NCBI GenBank assembly: GCA_944323735.1
Contig: CALUTO010000001.1
Span: 1-64,000, forward strand
Direction of reading: 5' to 3'
Length of the DNA: 64,000 nucleotides
Origin: Candidatus Gastranaerophilales bacterium
Lineage (GTDB): Bacteria; Cyanobacteriota; Vampirovibrionia; Gastranaerophilales; Gastranaerophilaceae
The first letter of the stretch is position 1. Each line of letters starts with the position of its first letter. Shown here one piece after another: positions 53,762 through 63,388 of the stretch. Below the pieces are notes generated by a model. That model was not told the DNA's origin. It did not search any database and was given only the letters and a program-made list of their open reading frames with translations. Both the position numbers and the translations under genes were made by a program.

Positions 53762-54001
53762 CTATTTAAAATAATCACAAATCAGCTTTTCATTCCTGTT
53801 TTTAAACAGACCGAAAATTTTTGAAATCAAAGGTTTATTCATTGCCTTGAGTTTCTGGCGGCAAATAGCTTTTTTTACAAGAATTTTGTTATACTTTGTA
53901 TTCAGTTCTTCAGAATCTTCAAGTTTTGGTTTAAGTCTCGTAAGCTCCGTGTTGCACATTAAAATTGTCTGTCTTAGTCTTGAAGCCTTATCATTGGTCA
54001 T
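53762..54001 (-). CDS. Small coiled-coil hypothetical protein, 79 aa
   Basis: Basic, helical 79-residue protein, probably a short coiled coil (residues 5-58) followed by a basic tail (ISKIFGLFKNRNEK). AGGA upstream of the ATG supports translation. No family recognised; convergent with tdk. Confidence 0.65.
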   Translation of the reverse strand: MTNDKASRLRQTILMCNTELTRLKPKLEDSEELNTKYNKILVKKAICRQKLKAMNKPLISKIFGLFKNRNEKLICDYFK

Positions 54002-54137
54002 TACGGGTCATTCCTTTTTTGATTTTTTAAACGACGATTAACAACATTTTTATGATAATAAATATAACTCAAAATTCATTCCACCAAAAAGCCTAATTTA
54101 GATTAAGAAAAGTAAATATATAGTATGATTTTTGGTA

Positions 54138-54146
54138 TGGTATAAT
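54138..54146 (+). promoter_or_regulatory. Extended -10 box placed for a leaderless GT9 mRNA
   Basis: TGG-TATAAT ends 6 nt before the ATG at 54153; no Shine-Dalgarno. Confidence 0.55.
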
Positions 54147-54152
54147 TAAGCT

Positions 54153-55205
54153 ATGTTCAAAAAGATATTGATTTTACGCCTTAGCGCAATAGGAGATACA
54201 ATACATACACTGCCGCTTTTAAATGCGCTTAAAAAAAAATATCCCGGGTGCAAAACAGGCTGGATTGTTGAAGATAAAGCTGCACTCTTCATTCAAAACC
54301 ATCCCTGCGTTGACAAATGCTATGTTATTCCTAAGAAAAAATGGAAAAACAGCAAAAATAAGCTTAAAAACATAAAAGAATTTTTTGAAATAATACGTGA
54401 AATAAATAACGAACACTATGATATAGTTATAGACACACAGCAGCTTTTTAAAAGCGCAATATTTCTTCCGTTTTTGAATATAAAGCGAAAAATCACCCTG
54501 ACCGGCGGACGGGAATTTTCTTATTTGTTTTCTAATGAGTTTATAAAAGAAAGCCATGCTCTTTTTGACACAGGCTATCACGTAGTCAAAAGGAACATGG
54601 AATTTGCAAAATATCTCGGTGCTGACCCGGAGAATATAGAATTTAAACTTGCACAGCCTGACAAAGAAACAATAGACTCTGTTGACAAAAAACTAACCGG
54701 CCTTACTCCTGATAAAAAGGTAATCGTCATTTCTCCCGCAACAACGTGGAAGAACAAACACTGGGATGAAAAGTGCTGGATACAGGTGCTGGAATTTTTA
54801 AAAAACAGAGCTAACATTATTTTTACCGGCACAAAACAGGATATACAGCTAATTGAGCGTATCTCGGAAGGACTGCCGAATAAAATTATACTTGCAGGAA
54901 AAACAAATCTTACAGAGCTTGCAGAGATTTTCAGACGTGCAGATGTAGTAATATCTCCGGACTCAGGCAGTGCGCATATAGCCTGGGCTGTTGAAAAACC
55001 TTTTGTCATTACAGTATTTACAGCAACATCAGCACTGAGAAACGCACCCTTCGGCAGGAATTGCGCCTCTTTTTACCCGGAAATAGACTGCTATCCCTGC
55101 ATGAAAAGGAAATGCAGGCGGAAAAAAGAAAAAAATATCTGCTGCACCGCAGTCTCTCCCGAAAAAATCGTCAATATTCTTAAAAATATCTTACATTATG
55201 ATTAA
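54153..55205 (+). CDS. Glycosyltransferase family 9 (heptosyltransferase-like)
   Basis: Cytoplasmic GT-B sugar transferase of the WaaC/WaaF group, which builds the LPS inner core. 350 residues: ILILRLSAIGDTIHTLPLLNAL at the N-terminus (GD acceptor loop, split as ILRLSAIGDTIH), DTQQLFKS, ISPATTWKNKHWDEKCW, and ISPDSGSAHIAWAVEKP (donor site). The Cys-rich C-terminus (CYPCMKRKCRRKKEKNICC) is also typical. The exact sugar is not predictable. With lpxI/lpxB it supports LPS production. Confidence 0.92.
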   Translation: MFKKILILRLSAIGDTIHTLPLLNALKKKYPGCKTGWIVEDKAALFIQNHPCVDKCYVIPKKKWKNSKNKLKNIKEFFEIIREINNEHYDIVIDTQQLFKSAIFLPFLNIKRKITLTGGREFSYLFSNEFIKESHALFDTGYHVVKRNMEFAKYLGADPENIEFKLAQPDKETIDSVDKKLTGLTPDKKVIVISPATTWKNKHWDEKCWIQVLEFLKNRANIIFTGTKQDIQLIERISEGLPNKIILAGKTNLTELAEIFRRADVVISPDSGSAHIAWAVEKPFVITVFTATSALRNAPFGRNCASFYPEIDCYPCMKRKCRRKKEKNICCTAVSPEKIVNILKNILHYD

Positions 55206-55255
55206 AAAAGGTGTATAATATCAGAAATATTATTCAGACAGTTATTGTAGTTCCA

Positions 55256-57160
55256 ATGGATATATTTAAAAAGCTCAAAGAATATGCACGCCAGATAAAT
55301 GAAATAGAGTACAGTATTTCCAGCAACAAAAAAGAGTTTCTGGAAATATACGAACGTAATCTTGCACTGGAGCAAGAAATACTTGAACGGACACAGGAGC
55401 TGGATCAAGCTAACAAAGCATTTTTGACGCTGAAGCACGTGTGGGATTTGATGAATTCATCAGAACCGCTTGCAAATGTGCTAGAGACACTGGTAAACTC
55501 ACTGCATGGAGAGATGGGATATATCAACAGTACTATATTGCAGCTCCATGAGATAGACAATCTCAAATATTTTCAAATAAGAGCCTATTCAGACAGCCAG
55601 ATATACAGACTGTTGAACAAATTTCTGCACAGACCTCTTTCAGAGTACAAACTGCCCTACGATATTTCATCTCCTCTGGTCAGAGCTATTACAGAAAAGA
55701 AAATTATCTGTACAAAAGATTATCTGGGGGTCATTAACAGCCTTTTAAACGACCTTGCGCCTGACCAGCTTGCAGGAATAAACAGGCTCGGTATAAGCAA
55801 AAATCTTATAATAATTCCTCTGATAACAAGCCAGAAAGTATTCGGGGTCATGCTTGTATTTTCACCCAGAGAAGATATTTCAGACAAAGAGGTAAATTTT
55901 CTGAGCCTTTTTGCCAATCAGGTAGAAATGGCAATAACCATAGCAAACCTTTTTGAAACAATCAGAAAAGAAGCCGTGACAGACGGACTCACAGGCCTGT
56001 ACAACAGACGGTATTTCAATGATGCAATAAACAAAGAAATGGAGAGAGCCCAAAGGTTAAAACAGTCTTTTTCCGTGATAAGTCTGGATTTAGATTTTTT
56101 AAAAAAAATAAACGATATGTACGGACATTCCTTTGGCGACCTAGCAATAAGCACGGTTGCTGATATAATGAAAAAAAATGCCCGTTCTATAGATATTCCG
56201 GCAAGATTAGGCGGAGAAGAATTCTGTATATTGCTGCCGGGTATTGATTCAGCGGGTGCTGTTGTCGCAGCGGAAAGAATTCGAGCATCTATTGAAGCAA
56301 AACCCGTTGAAACAGTCGGGCATATCACAGCAAGCATAGGCGTTGGAACATATCCGCAGCACGCAAAAAACCTTGAAGAGCTGTTAGAACTCACAGACCA
56401 GGCAATGTACAAGTCAAAAATAAACGGCAGAAACAGAGTCACAGTTGTCTCGACAGAGGATGATCACGGCTGGCAGGAAATTGCAATAGGTGCATTTGCA
56501 GATATTGTTAACAAAAAACGAATCCCGGTGCCGGACAATCTGATAGGCGACATAAATGAAAAAATCAAAGCAACAAAAGAATCTATGTCAAAAGATGCAC
56601 TATATTCCGTTGTCGACATGATTTCCGCTCTATACAATCCAAATGCAGCCGCAGGATTGACCAGACAAAAAATAGACTTAGCAACAAAACTAGCACAAAA
56701 ACTGGCACTTTCAAAAGACGACATAGACAAACTTAAACTGTCAGTTCTTTTGTATGATATCGGTAATGCTTTGATACCTGAAGATATAATGACAAAAACA
56801 ACACCGCTTTCTGATGAGGACAAATCTAAAATACACCAGCACCCGCTTCTTGCGGCAAAAGAAATATTACAGCCGATATCTTCTGTTACAGACATAATAC
56901 CTATAGTAGAAAATCACCATGAAAACTGGGACGGAAGCGGTTATCCGAAAAAAATCAGCGGGGAAGAAATTCCGCTTTTGTCGCAAATAATACTGCTCGT
57001 CGATGCGTATTGCGCAATGACGCACGAAAGAACCTACAGAGCTGCTCTAAGCGAAGACGATGCCATTGAAAATATAACAAAAGAGTCCGGCAAAAAATGG
57101 AAAAAAGAACTGGTAGACGTATTTGTAGGAATGATAAATGAGACCAAACGGAACAATTGA
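55256..57160 (+). CDS. GAF-GGDEF-HD-GYP signalling protein with degenerate HD motif
   Basis: 634 residues from MDIFKKL (a GTG at 55211 is the longer alternative). Order: coiled coil (about 5-60), GAF sensor (about 65-235), GGDEF diguanylate cyclase (about 240-400) with an intact GGEEF active site (319-323) and inhibitory-site RSID exactly five residues before it (RxxD), then an HD-GYP domain. The HD-GYP signature HHENWDGSGYP is intact (about 554-564), but the first motif, normally HD-x-G-K, reads YDIGN (500-504), so phosphodiesterase activity is doubtful. Predicted output: c-di-GMP synthesis. 6 nt downstream of GT9 when read with the longer start. Confidence 0.92.
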   Translation: MDIFKKLKEYARQINEIEYSISSNKKEFLEIYERNLALEQEILERTQELDQANKAFLTLKHVWDLMNSSEPLANVLETLVNSLHGEMGYINSTILQLHEIDNLKYFQIRAYSDSQIYRLLNKFLHRPLSEYKLPYDISSPLVRAITEKKIICTKDYLGVINSLLNDLAPDQLAGINRLGISKNLIIIPLITSQKVFGVMLVFSPREDISDKEVNFLSLFANQVEMAITIANLFETIRKEAVTDGLTGLYNRRYFNDAINKEMERAQRLKQSFSVISLDLDFLKKINDMYGHSFGDLAISTVADIMKKNARSIDIPARLGGEEFCILLPGIDSAGAVVAAERIRASIEAKPVETVGHITASIGVGTYPQHAKNLEELLELTDQAMYKSKINGRNRVTVVSTEDDHGWQEIAIGAFADIVNKKRIPVPDNLIGDINEKIKATKESMSKDALYSVVDMISALYNPNAAAGLTRQKIDLATKLAQKLALSKDDIDKLKLSVLLYDIGNALIPEDIMTKTTPLSDEDKSKIHQHPLLAAKEILQPISSVTDIIPIVENHHENWDGSGYPKKISGEEIPLLSQIILLVDAYCAMTHERTYRAALSEDDAIENITKESGKKWKKELVDVFVGMINETKRNN

Positions 57161-57491
57161 AACTATAATTACCAAACTGTATCAGTGGTGCCGGACATAT
57201 AAAAATCAGGACATCATAAAAGATACAACAGGATTGAATAACACAAAATTTGATGCATACGTGGAAAGTTCAGCGTCCAGACCGTTGTCGTTTACTGTTT
57301 TTGAGCTATCAGACAAAGGAGAACTATTGATAGACAGTGCACAAAGACTGCTGGAAAGTCAGGCGGCATTTTATCTTTTTGTAAATCCGCAAACCGGTTG
57401 GATATTTGCTATAAAAAACACACTTGAAAATCAACAAAAATTAATGACAGGCAAAGCTGTGCAGAATTACAAAATTAAAATTTCACAATAG
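57138..57491 (+). CDS. Hypothetical protein, 117 aa, downstream of the GGDEF gene
   Basis: Small soluble protein overlapping the GGDEF gene by 23 nt, with AGGAAT upstream, so co-translated with it. Mixed alpha/beta content; no motif recognised. The operon suggests a partner or regulator of the signalling protein. Its end abuts the convergent 82-aa gene (no gap). Confidence 0.72.
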   Translation: MRPNGTIETIITKLYQWCRTYKNQDIIKDTTGLNNTKFDAYVESSASRPLSFTVFELSDKGELLIDSAQRLLESQAAFYLFVNPQTGWIFAIKNTLENQQKLMTGKAVQNYKIKISQ

Positions 57492-57740
57492 CTATTCAGT
57501 ATAGTCTATGTCGGTTTCTTCTTTTGCCGCCATTTCAATTAAACGATAAGTCATGTAAGCACCAAGAGCAACAGCTTTCGGATCCAAATCCGTATTGTTT
57601 GCTGCTTCGATTATAGCTGAATTAATTTCAGGATTTTCTTCTTTTATATAATGTATCATTTTTTTACGCCAGGCATGTACATCCTGAAAAATTTCAGCAA
57701 ATGCCAGACTAGCCTGTTCTTCTGTAATAATCGGTAGCAA
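57492..57740 (-). CDS. Hypothetical protein, 82 aa
   Basis: Helical 82-residue acidic protein; TTG start behind a strong AGGAGA. The central helix pair (AWRKKMIHYIKEENPEI and AVALGAYMTYRLIEMAA) looks like a small helical bundle. No family recognised. Convergent with the preceding gene, sharing no gap. Confidence 0.68.
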   Translation of the reverse strand: MLPIITEEQASLAFAEIFQDVHAWRKKMIHYIKEENPEINSAIIEAANNTDLDPKAVALGAYMTYRLIEMAAKEETDIDYTE

Positions 57741-57939
57741 TGAATTTCTCCTTTTGTGAGCCGTATATCTTTTATTATATATGATAATTTATATTTGTGC
57801 TCAACTATTTGATTTATATGTATTCCGGTCGTTTTTTCAAGTCAATTACTTAACAAAACTTCACATTATGTTTAAGTTTTAGCAATTCCGGAATGCAAAT
57901 TTACTTTATAGAAATATAAGTATTATAGAGGAATGCGAT

Positions 57940-58143
57940 ATGAAAGAACAAGAATTGAATACCATAATGGGTGTTGTATCTGATCCGATTAAAAATGTTT
58001 ACGATATATCATCAAGAAAAAATCGTGAAGAAATCGAACGTATAGTCAGAATTTTTAATATAAATGAAAAACAAAACATACAACACAGAGTTTTTGGTTA
58101 CAAAAATCTGTCAACACTTAAACTCGTTTTGAGCAACAACTAG
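57940..58143 (+). CDS. Hypothetical protein, 67 aa
   Basis: Small basic protein with AGAGGA upstream. Helical (EEIERIVRIFNINEKQ). Its 3' end overlaps the end of the convergent coiled-coil gene by 4 nt. Function unknown. Confidence 0.6.
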   Translation: MKEQELNTIMGVVSDPIKNVYDISSRKNREEIERIVRIFNINEKQNIQHRVFGYKNLSTLKLVLSNN

Positions 58144-61100
58144 GCTTCGTCCTCTTCAACGTAGGCAGCAAGCATATTTACGTTCTTTTCTATTTTTTTT
58201 ATCTGTTTTTCAAGACTTTCCAGTTTCTGGGTAATTTTATCATTTTCATCCAGTTTTTCATTAACAGAGTTGATTTGCGAAGCTATAAACTCAATCATCG
58301 CTTTTGTTTCAGGGTTTTCAACACGTTTCGCTGACACTTCATCAAGTTTATCTTCCATTGCAAGAATATTTTTCTGATGTTTTTCAAATTTTGCAGCCAG
58401 TCTGTCTATGTTCGCCATGATATCTTCAGAAGCTTCCGATTTTACAATAGTGTCATTTATGACACTCAAATCTGTTTTCATTTGATTAAAAGTGTCAGAC
58501 GTTGAGTCGACCCACTCGGCCATATACATAAATGCTTCATTCAAAACCTTGTCAGTGCTTAATATAGAACCGCATAGTTTTATCAAATAATCCAGTTTAT
58601 TAGACAGATTAATTACATAATTTGATTCCTGAAATTTTTTCGTGTTTCTTTCAAAATTAGCAACTATCTGCGTAAATTCATTTATGTGGTTCTGCAGAGT
58701 TTTGTTGACCTCATCTGATGAAATAATGAGCTTATTAGTTCTTTTGCTTATACTCGAAATGTCGTCATTCAGTGAATCGAAAAGGTTTTTAACCTCTGTG
58801 ATTTCTGTATTTACAGGACTGTTCTCAAGTTTTTCAACAGACTTTTTCAAAGCACTAAGATTTGAGTATATATCCTCGTCCTCTGAAAGCTCGGAGCCGG
58901 CAAGAGTTTTACTTATATTACTTAAATCCAGTCTGATTTTAGACAAATCCGACTCAACATCCGGCAAGGTATATGTATAACTACTGTTTTCATCACCGGC
59001 AACACCTGTTGTCAGAAGTCTGATTTCCTTCACAAGATTAGAAAGCGTTTCATCTTCCTGAGGCTGATTCAAGCTGTAATTTATAGTCTCCAGCAGTTCA
59101 ACAATTCGTCCGTTTGTATCCTGAGATGCGTTTGCACTCAACAACTCTTCTTTTATGTCAGAAATATCCTGAGATATTTTTTGTTTAAATTCATCAAATT
59201 GATCATCAATATGCGCATGAATGTCTTCTGCCTCCTGAGCAAAGGAGATATTGTCAGCAATCTGGATTATCTGGGATACAAATTTCTTTTGAATTGCTTC
59301 CAGACTGGCGTTTATTGCAGATTCAATATTATCGGAATTTTGTGAAGGGTTTTCTGTTTGTTGTTCTTTAGCTTTAGCAATATCAGCTTTCAGATTTTGT
59401 ATAGTTTCTGAAATTGCCTGTATCTGGGTATTTAATCTTACTCCGTCGGAAAAGAAAATATCAGAAAGTTCATTTTTGCTCTGGGCAATTTTTTCCTCCA
59501 GCATTTTCAAATTCTGGGCAATTGCCGCATTGTCCTCTGATAATGCTAATTTTATTGCAGTGACATTATTCTGCGCTGTTTCATCTATTTTAATTATCGA
59601 GTTCTGAATATCACTAAGCTGATTCGATGCAGCAACACTTTCTGCCGAAATGAAATCAGCAATTTCCTCTTTCAAGTCAGAAAGCGTTGTGTTTATATCA
59701 TTAGTATTAAGCTTTGTTTTTTCAAGAGCAGCATTATTTTCATCAGAAATTAAGTCAATTATATCGCTCTTAATTTTTTGCAAATTTTCAGAAATTTCAC
59801 GGCGTTCGGTTGAAGCAGCATTGTTTTCTCTGGTTAAAGCATTTATTATTTCATTATTACTTTCTGATATATTTTGCAGTATAGCCTGTGCAATCTGTTT
59901 TCTGGAAGCAGTAGTCGATTCATTTTGCTCGTAAAATGTATTTATTATTTCATTTTTTGAGTCGTTAATGTTTTGTGCAGTTTTTTCGGACTCTGCTGAT
60001 ATTGTAATATTTTGTTTGGTAATTGCATCTATAATTTCCGACTTTGTTGTTGTTATATTTTCAGAAATTTTGTTTCTTTCACGGGCAGAAGCAACACTCT
60101 CCTCTGATATAATATCCGTAATTTCATCTTTAAATACTGATAATTTTTCAAGAATTTTTTCTGAAATTTTTGTTCTTTCATCAGCAGAAGCAACACTCTC
60201 TGCCGAGATAAAATCCGTGATTTCTGATTTTATCTCCGAAATGTTTTCAAATATTTTTTCAGAGATTTTTGTTCTTTCATTTGCGGAGGCAACACTCTCT
60301 GCCGAGATGAAATCCGTGATTTCTGATTTTATCTCCGAAATGTTTTCAAATATTTTTTCAGAGATTTTTGTTCTTTCATTTGCGGAGGCAACACTCTCTG
60401 CCGAAATGAAATCCGTGATTTCGTCTTTTATATTTGCCAGGTTTTCAAATATTCTGCTGCGCTCACCGGCTGAGGCGACACTCTCTTCTGACAATGCATC
60501 AATAATTTCGTCTTTTGTTTCATTGAGCTTACTATCAAATATTTCTTTTGTTACAACACGGTCTTTTATATTCCAGATTTCTTCTTTCAGAACCTCTGTA
60601 CCCTGGTAAAAAAGTTTTTCACTATAGCTCTTTATTTCTTTAAGTTCATCAATGCTAAGTCTTTGTGCAATTTTTTCTTCCAGAATTTTGACTATATCGT
60701 CCCGTGTTTTACCCAGTTCAATTTTTGTTTTGTCATTTATTCGTTCTGTAAGAAGTTCCGGCTCAAGTGCCTTTATAGCCTCCGAAAGAAATGTAATATT
60801 CAACAGTATCTGGGAAATGTTCTGCGCAATGTTATCAAATTTTTCAACATTAAACTGTGTATCTATTGATTCAATAAGAGAAGTAAGGTTGTTTCCGAAA
60901 CAATTCACAACTTCAGATGTGTTTGACAGTTCGACAGAAATATCTTCAATTTTTTCTCTTATATCAGCATAATCATCTTTATTTATAAGGGTTTGCGTAA
61001 TTTCGCCCAGATTGGAAAGACTGTTTGTAAGTCCGGTAAAAAGTTCTGTATATCTGGTGTCACAATCAACAGACAATTTCTGCATCTCTGATAATTTTGA

Positions 61101-61643
61101 GAGCAACTCTCTGTTTTTTTCTGCAGAAAATGCGGTTTGTTCAGCAATTATCTCAGAAAGTTCACTGTTTTGTGATTTTATAACATCAAATTTTCTGTCA
61201 AGAATAGCATTGGTTTGTTCAACTGTGCCAATGTTCTCAACATGGGAAAACATTGCAGCAAGTGCGGAATTTTGCCGCTCCTGCTCATCAGAAAAAGCCT
61301 GAAGCTGTTTGTGTATACTCTGAAAGACTTCGATAATTTCTTCTGATTTTACTGTTTCCTCCAGAATATTGTTAAGATTTTCAAATTCACCTTTTACGGC
61401 TTCAAATTTTGCATTTATAACATCATTTTTTTCGTTAATCAGATTTTTAACTTCATAATTCAGATTTTCAAGTGCTTCATCAACACTTTTACTCGAAAAG
61501 ACATCCATTTTAGTGTTAATTTTTTCGAGTATCTGTGCGTACGTAATACGAAAACTCTCGTCAGAATTTTCCTTCTGGATAATTTTGTCGACCAGCGCAT
61601 CAAGTTTATTTTTTATAATTTCAAAGTAATTTACATCTGTCAT
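58140..61643 (-). CDS. Very large coiled-coil protein with internal 33-residue repeats
   Basis: About 1,167 residues, almost entirely predicted heptad-rich coiled coil, acidic, without membrane segments or signal peptide. The middle (about residues 380-660) contains repeats of a 33-residue unit (EITDFISAESVASANERTKI... in each), three nearly identical at the DNA level. Similar in overall look to large structural or chemoreceptor-like scaffolds, but no methyl-accepting core or other domain is recognisable. ATG at 61643 or TTG one codon earlier, behind GAGAG. Likely a cytoplasmic structural filament or tether; function unknown. Confidence 0.85.
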   Translation of the reverse strand: MTDVNYFEIIKNKLDALVDKIIQKENSDESFRITYAQILEKINTKMDVFSSKSVDEALENLNYEVKNLINEKNDVINAKFEAVKGEFENLNNILEETVKSEEIIEVFQSIHKQLQAFSDEQERQNSALAAMFSHVENIGTVEQTNAILDRKFDVIKSQNSELSEIIAEQTAFSAEKNRELLSKLSEMQKLSVDCDTRYTELFTGLTNSLSNLGEITQTLINKDDYADIREKIEDISVELSNTSEVVNCFGNNLTSLIESIDTQFNVEKFDNIAQNISQILLNITFLSEAIKALEPELLTERINDKTKIELGKTRDDIVKILEEKIAQRLSIDELKEIKSYSEKLFYQGTEVLKEEIWNIKDRVVTKEIFDSKLNETKDEIIDALSEESVASAGERSRIFENLANIKDEITDFISAESVASANERTKISEKIFENISEIKSEITDFISAESVASANERTKISEKIFENISEIKSEITDFISAESVASADERTKISEKILEKLSVFKDEITDIISEESVASARERNKISENITTTKSEIIDAITKQNITISAESEKTAQNINDSKNEIINTFYEQNESTTASRKQIAQAILQNISESNNEIINALTRENNAASTERREISENLQKIKSDIIDLISDENNAALEKTKLNTNDINTTLSDLKEEIADFISAESVAASNQLSDIQNSIIKIDETAQNNVTAIKLALSEDNAAIAQNLKMLEEKIAQSKNELSDIFFSDGVRLNTQIQAISETIQNLKADIAKAKEQQTENPSQNSDNIESAINASLEAIQKKFVSQIIQIADNISFAQEAEDIHAHIDDQFDEFKQKISQDISDIKEELLSANASQDTNGRIVELLETINYSLNQPQEDETLSNLVKEIRLLTTGVAGDENSSYTYTLPDVESDLSKIRLDLSNISKTLAGSELSEDEDIYSNLSALKKSVEKLENSPVNTEITEVKNLFDSLNDDISSISKRTNKLIISSDEVNKTLQNHINEFTQIVANFERNTKKFQESNYVINLSNKLDYLIKLCGSILSTDKVLNEAFMYMAEWVDSTSDTFNQMKTDLSVINDTIVKSEASEDIMANIDRLAAKFEKHQKNILAMEDKLDEVSAKRVENPETKAMIEFIASQINSVNEKLDENDKITQKLESLEKQIKKIEKNVNMLAAYVEEDEA
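60093..60485. repeat. 99-nt tandem repeat inside the coiled-coil gene
   Basis: A 99-nt (33-codon) unit repeated in tandem: the marker AACACTCTCT occurs at about 60192, 60291 and 60390 (period 99). The central copies are nearly identical, the outer ones diverged (ISEE/ISAE variants), as expected for recent unequal crossing-over or slippage. Confidence 0.9.
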
Positions 61644-61747
61644 CAAAAGATTGCTCTCTAATAAAATTCTCCAACTTCTATTCTATCAAACATATACTTA
61701 AATGTAGTATTATGTAAATTAATGTTACACCTTTATCATATTGTTTT

Positions 61748-63136
61748 TTATCCGACAGTCATTTTTTCCTTTAATACTGCTGCTGATTCTTCATATCCTG
61801 CTCTGCCCATCAGTGCGTATGTATAATTTTTTGCCTGTTCCACACCGGGCTGGTTAAAGGTATTTATATTATATAATTCGCCGGCAATAGCAGTCTGGAC
61901 TTCAAGCATATAAAGAAGCTGCCCCATATAATATCCGTTTATTTCAGGTAAAGTTATTGTAACATTCGGTCTTTGATAATCTATAAGCGCAACTTTTGTG
62001 GCATCAGCCTCGGCATTAATCAGCTCATTAATCGTTTTACCGCCCAGATAGCCTATTCCGGTAAATTCAAAAATTTTAGGTATTTCAAGCTTTGTCTCAA
62101 ATTCTTTTACCCTGATGAAATTTATAATTTTATCATTCGGACCTTCATTATAAAGCTGTATTTGCGAATGCTGATCTGTTGCACCCAGTGCTTTTAGAGG
62201 AGTGGGGCCTATGTTAACGGGATTTCCGTCATTGTCTTTATTTTTTCCCAGACTCTCTGCCCAGAGCTGCACATACCAGTCTGAGACATACTTGAGTCTG
62301 CCGGAATAAGGCATCATAACAGAAAGATTTTTATGTTTTCGGGTATCCAGAAGATAGTGTATCAGTGCATTTTGCGCTGCAATATTATGATGTATATCCG
62401 TATTTTTAAGTGCTAAATCGATATCCTTTATCCCCTGCATTATATCTTCAATCTCAATACCTACAAGAGCAAACGGCAAAAGCCCGACAGCAGAAAACAC
62501 AGAAAATCTTCCGCCTACATCATCCGGTATAACAAATGTTTTGTACCCTTCTTCATTAGATATTTGTCTTAAAATGCCCGTATTTTTATCTGTTGTTGCA
62601 ACAATATTCTTCCGGTATTCTTCTCCCAGTTCAGACTGCAATCTGTTTTGTATAATCATAAATTGAGACATTGTTTCAGCAGTAGAACCCGATTTTGTAA
62701 TCACATTCACCAGCGTTTTCTTTAAATCAAGAATATCAAGAAGAGCGTTAATCTGATCCGGATCAATATTGTCCATAAAAAATATACGGGGAAAATTATT
62801 TCTCTGCTCCGGCGGCAATATATTCCAGTAAGGTTTTAACAACGCCTCACAGACAGCCATTGCGCCGAGTGCAGAACCGCCAATCCCGAGCACAAGCACA
62901 TTATCAAAACGCCCCTGAACCATAGCCGCATACTCTTTTACCAGCCACACCGTCTCTTCATTGTATCCGAGATTCATCCACTGGAGCCATTGTCCGGGTT
63001 TGTCTTTTCTTGAATTTAAATCTGCAATGATTTTCGCAACCGTGTCATTGTACTTTTGAAATTCTTCTTCCAGATGGAGACCGTTTTCTTCGCCAATAAC
63101 CTCTGTTGTTACATTCCTGCAGTCAAATTCTAGCAT
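61748..63136 (-). CDS. pgi: Glucose-6-phosphate isomerase
   Basis: Glycolytic isomerase, 462 residues (the shorter, Gram-positive-like length; E. coli's is ~550). LGIGGSALGAMAVCEALL (sugar-phosphate site, split as LGIGGSALGAM), VITKSGSTAETMSQF, DDVGGRFSVFS, TDQHSQIQLYNEGPNDK and GVEQAKNY near the end are typical. Strong Shine-Dalgarno (GAGGAG). Monocistronic. Confidence 0.96.
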   Translation of the reverse strand: MLEFDCRNVTTEVIGEENGLHLEEEFQKYNDTVAKIIADLNSRKDKPGQWLQWMNLGYNEETVWLVKEYAAMVQGRFDNVLVLGIGGSALGAMAVCEALLKPYWNILPPEQRNNFPRIFFMDNIDPDQINALLDILDLKKTLVNVITKSGSTAETMSQFMIIQNRLQSELGEEYRKNIVATTDKNTGILRQISNEEGYKTFVIPDDVGGRFSVFSAVGLLPFALVGIEIEDIMQGIKDIDLALKNTDIHHNIAAQNALIHYLLDTRKHKNLSVMMPYSGRLKYVSDWYVQLWAESLGKNKDNDGNPVNIGPTPLKALGATDQHSQIQLYNEGPNDKIINFIRVKEFETKLEIPKIFEFTGIGYLGGKTINELINAEADATKVALIDYQRPNVTITLPEINGYYMGQLLYMLEVQTAIAGELYNINTFNQPGVEQAKNYTYALMGRAGYEESAAVLKEKMTVG

Positions 63137-63388
63137 GTAATTTCTCCTCTAATGTTTATATACAAAGTATACCTTTTTTAATTTTACCTGCTGACATTTA
63201 AAAATATAGTATCGAATTGTAAATTAAGTGTATTATTTGTTTAAATATGTCCCAAGCACTGATTAGCGTTAGCTTCTATAAATTTTTACACTTAATATTT
63301 TTTAACATATCCTGCAAACTGCGCAATTTTTGCATCACAAATGTTTTTATAAAAATAAGGTAGTTAATGTTAGTTTGGAGTTAATGTT
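63137..63388. other. Intergenic region between pgi and the partial gene
   Basis: 252 nt, AT-rich, holding the divergent promoters of pgi and the final gene. No tRNA, ORF or clear hairpin seen. Confidence 0.5.

Noticed and set aside
60093-60485. Tandem repeats considered as a CRISPR array
   Set aside because: Units are contiguous, 99 nt, in frame and without spacers; they encode coiled-coil protein repeats.
59968-60609. 213-codon open frame on the plus strand opposite the coiled-coil gene
   Set aside because: It mirrors the 99-nt repeats of the real gene, has no ribosome site, and its Ser/Ile/Phe-rich product is what the complement of Glu/Lys/Ile codons gives.
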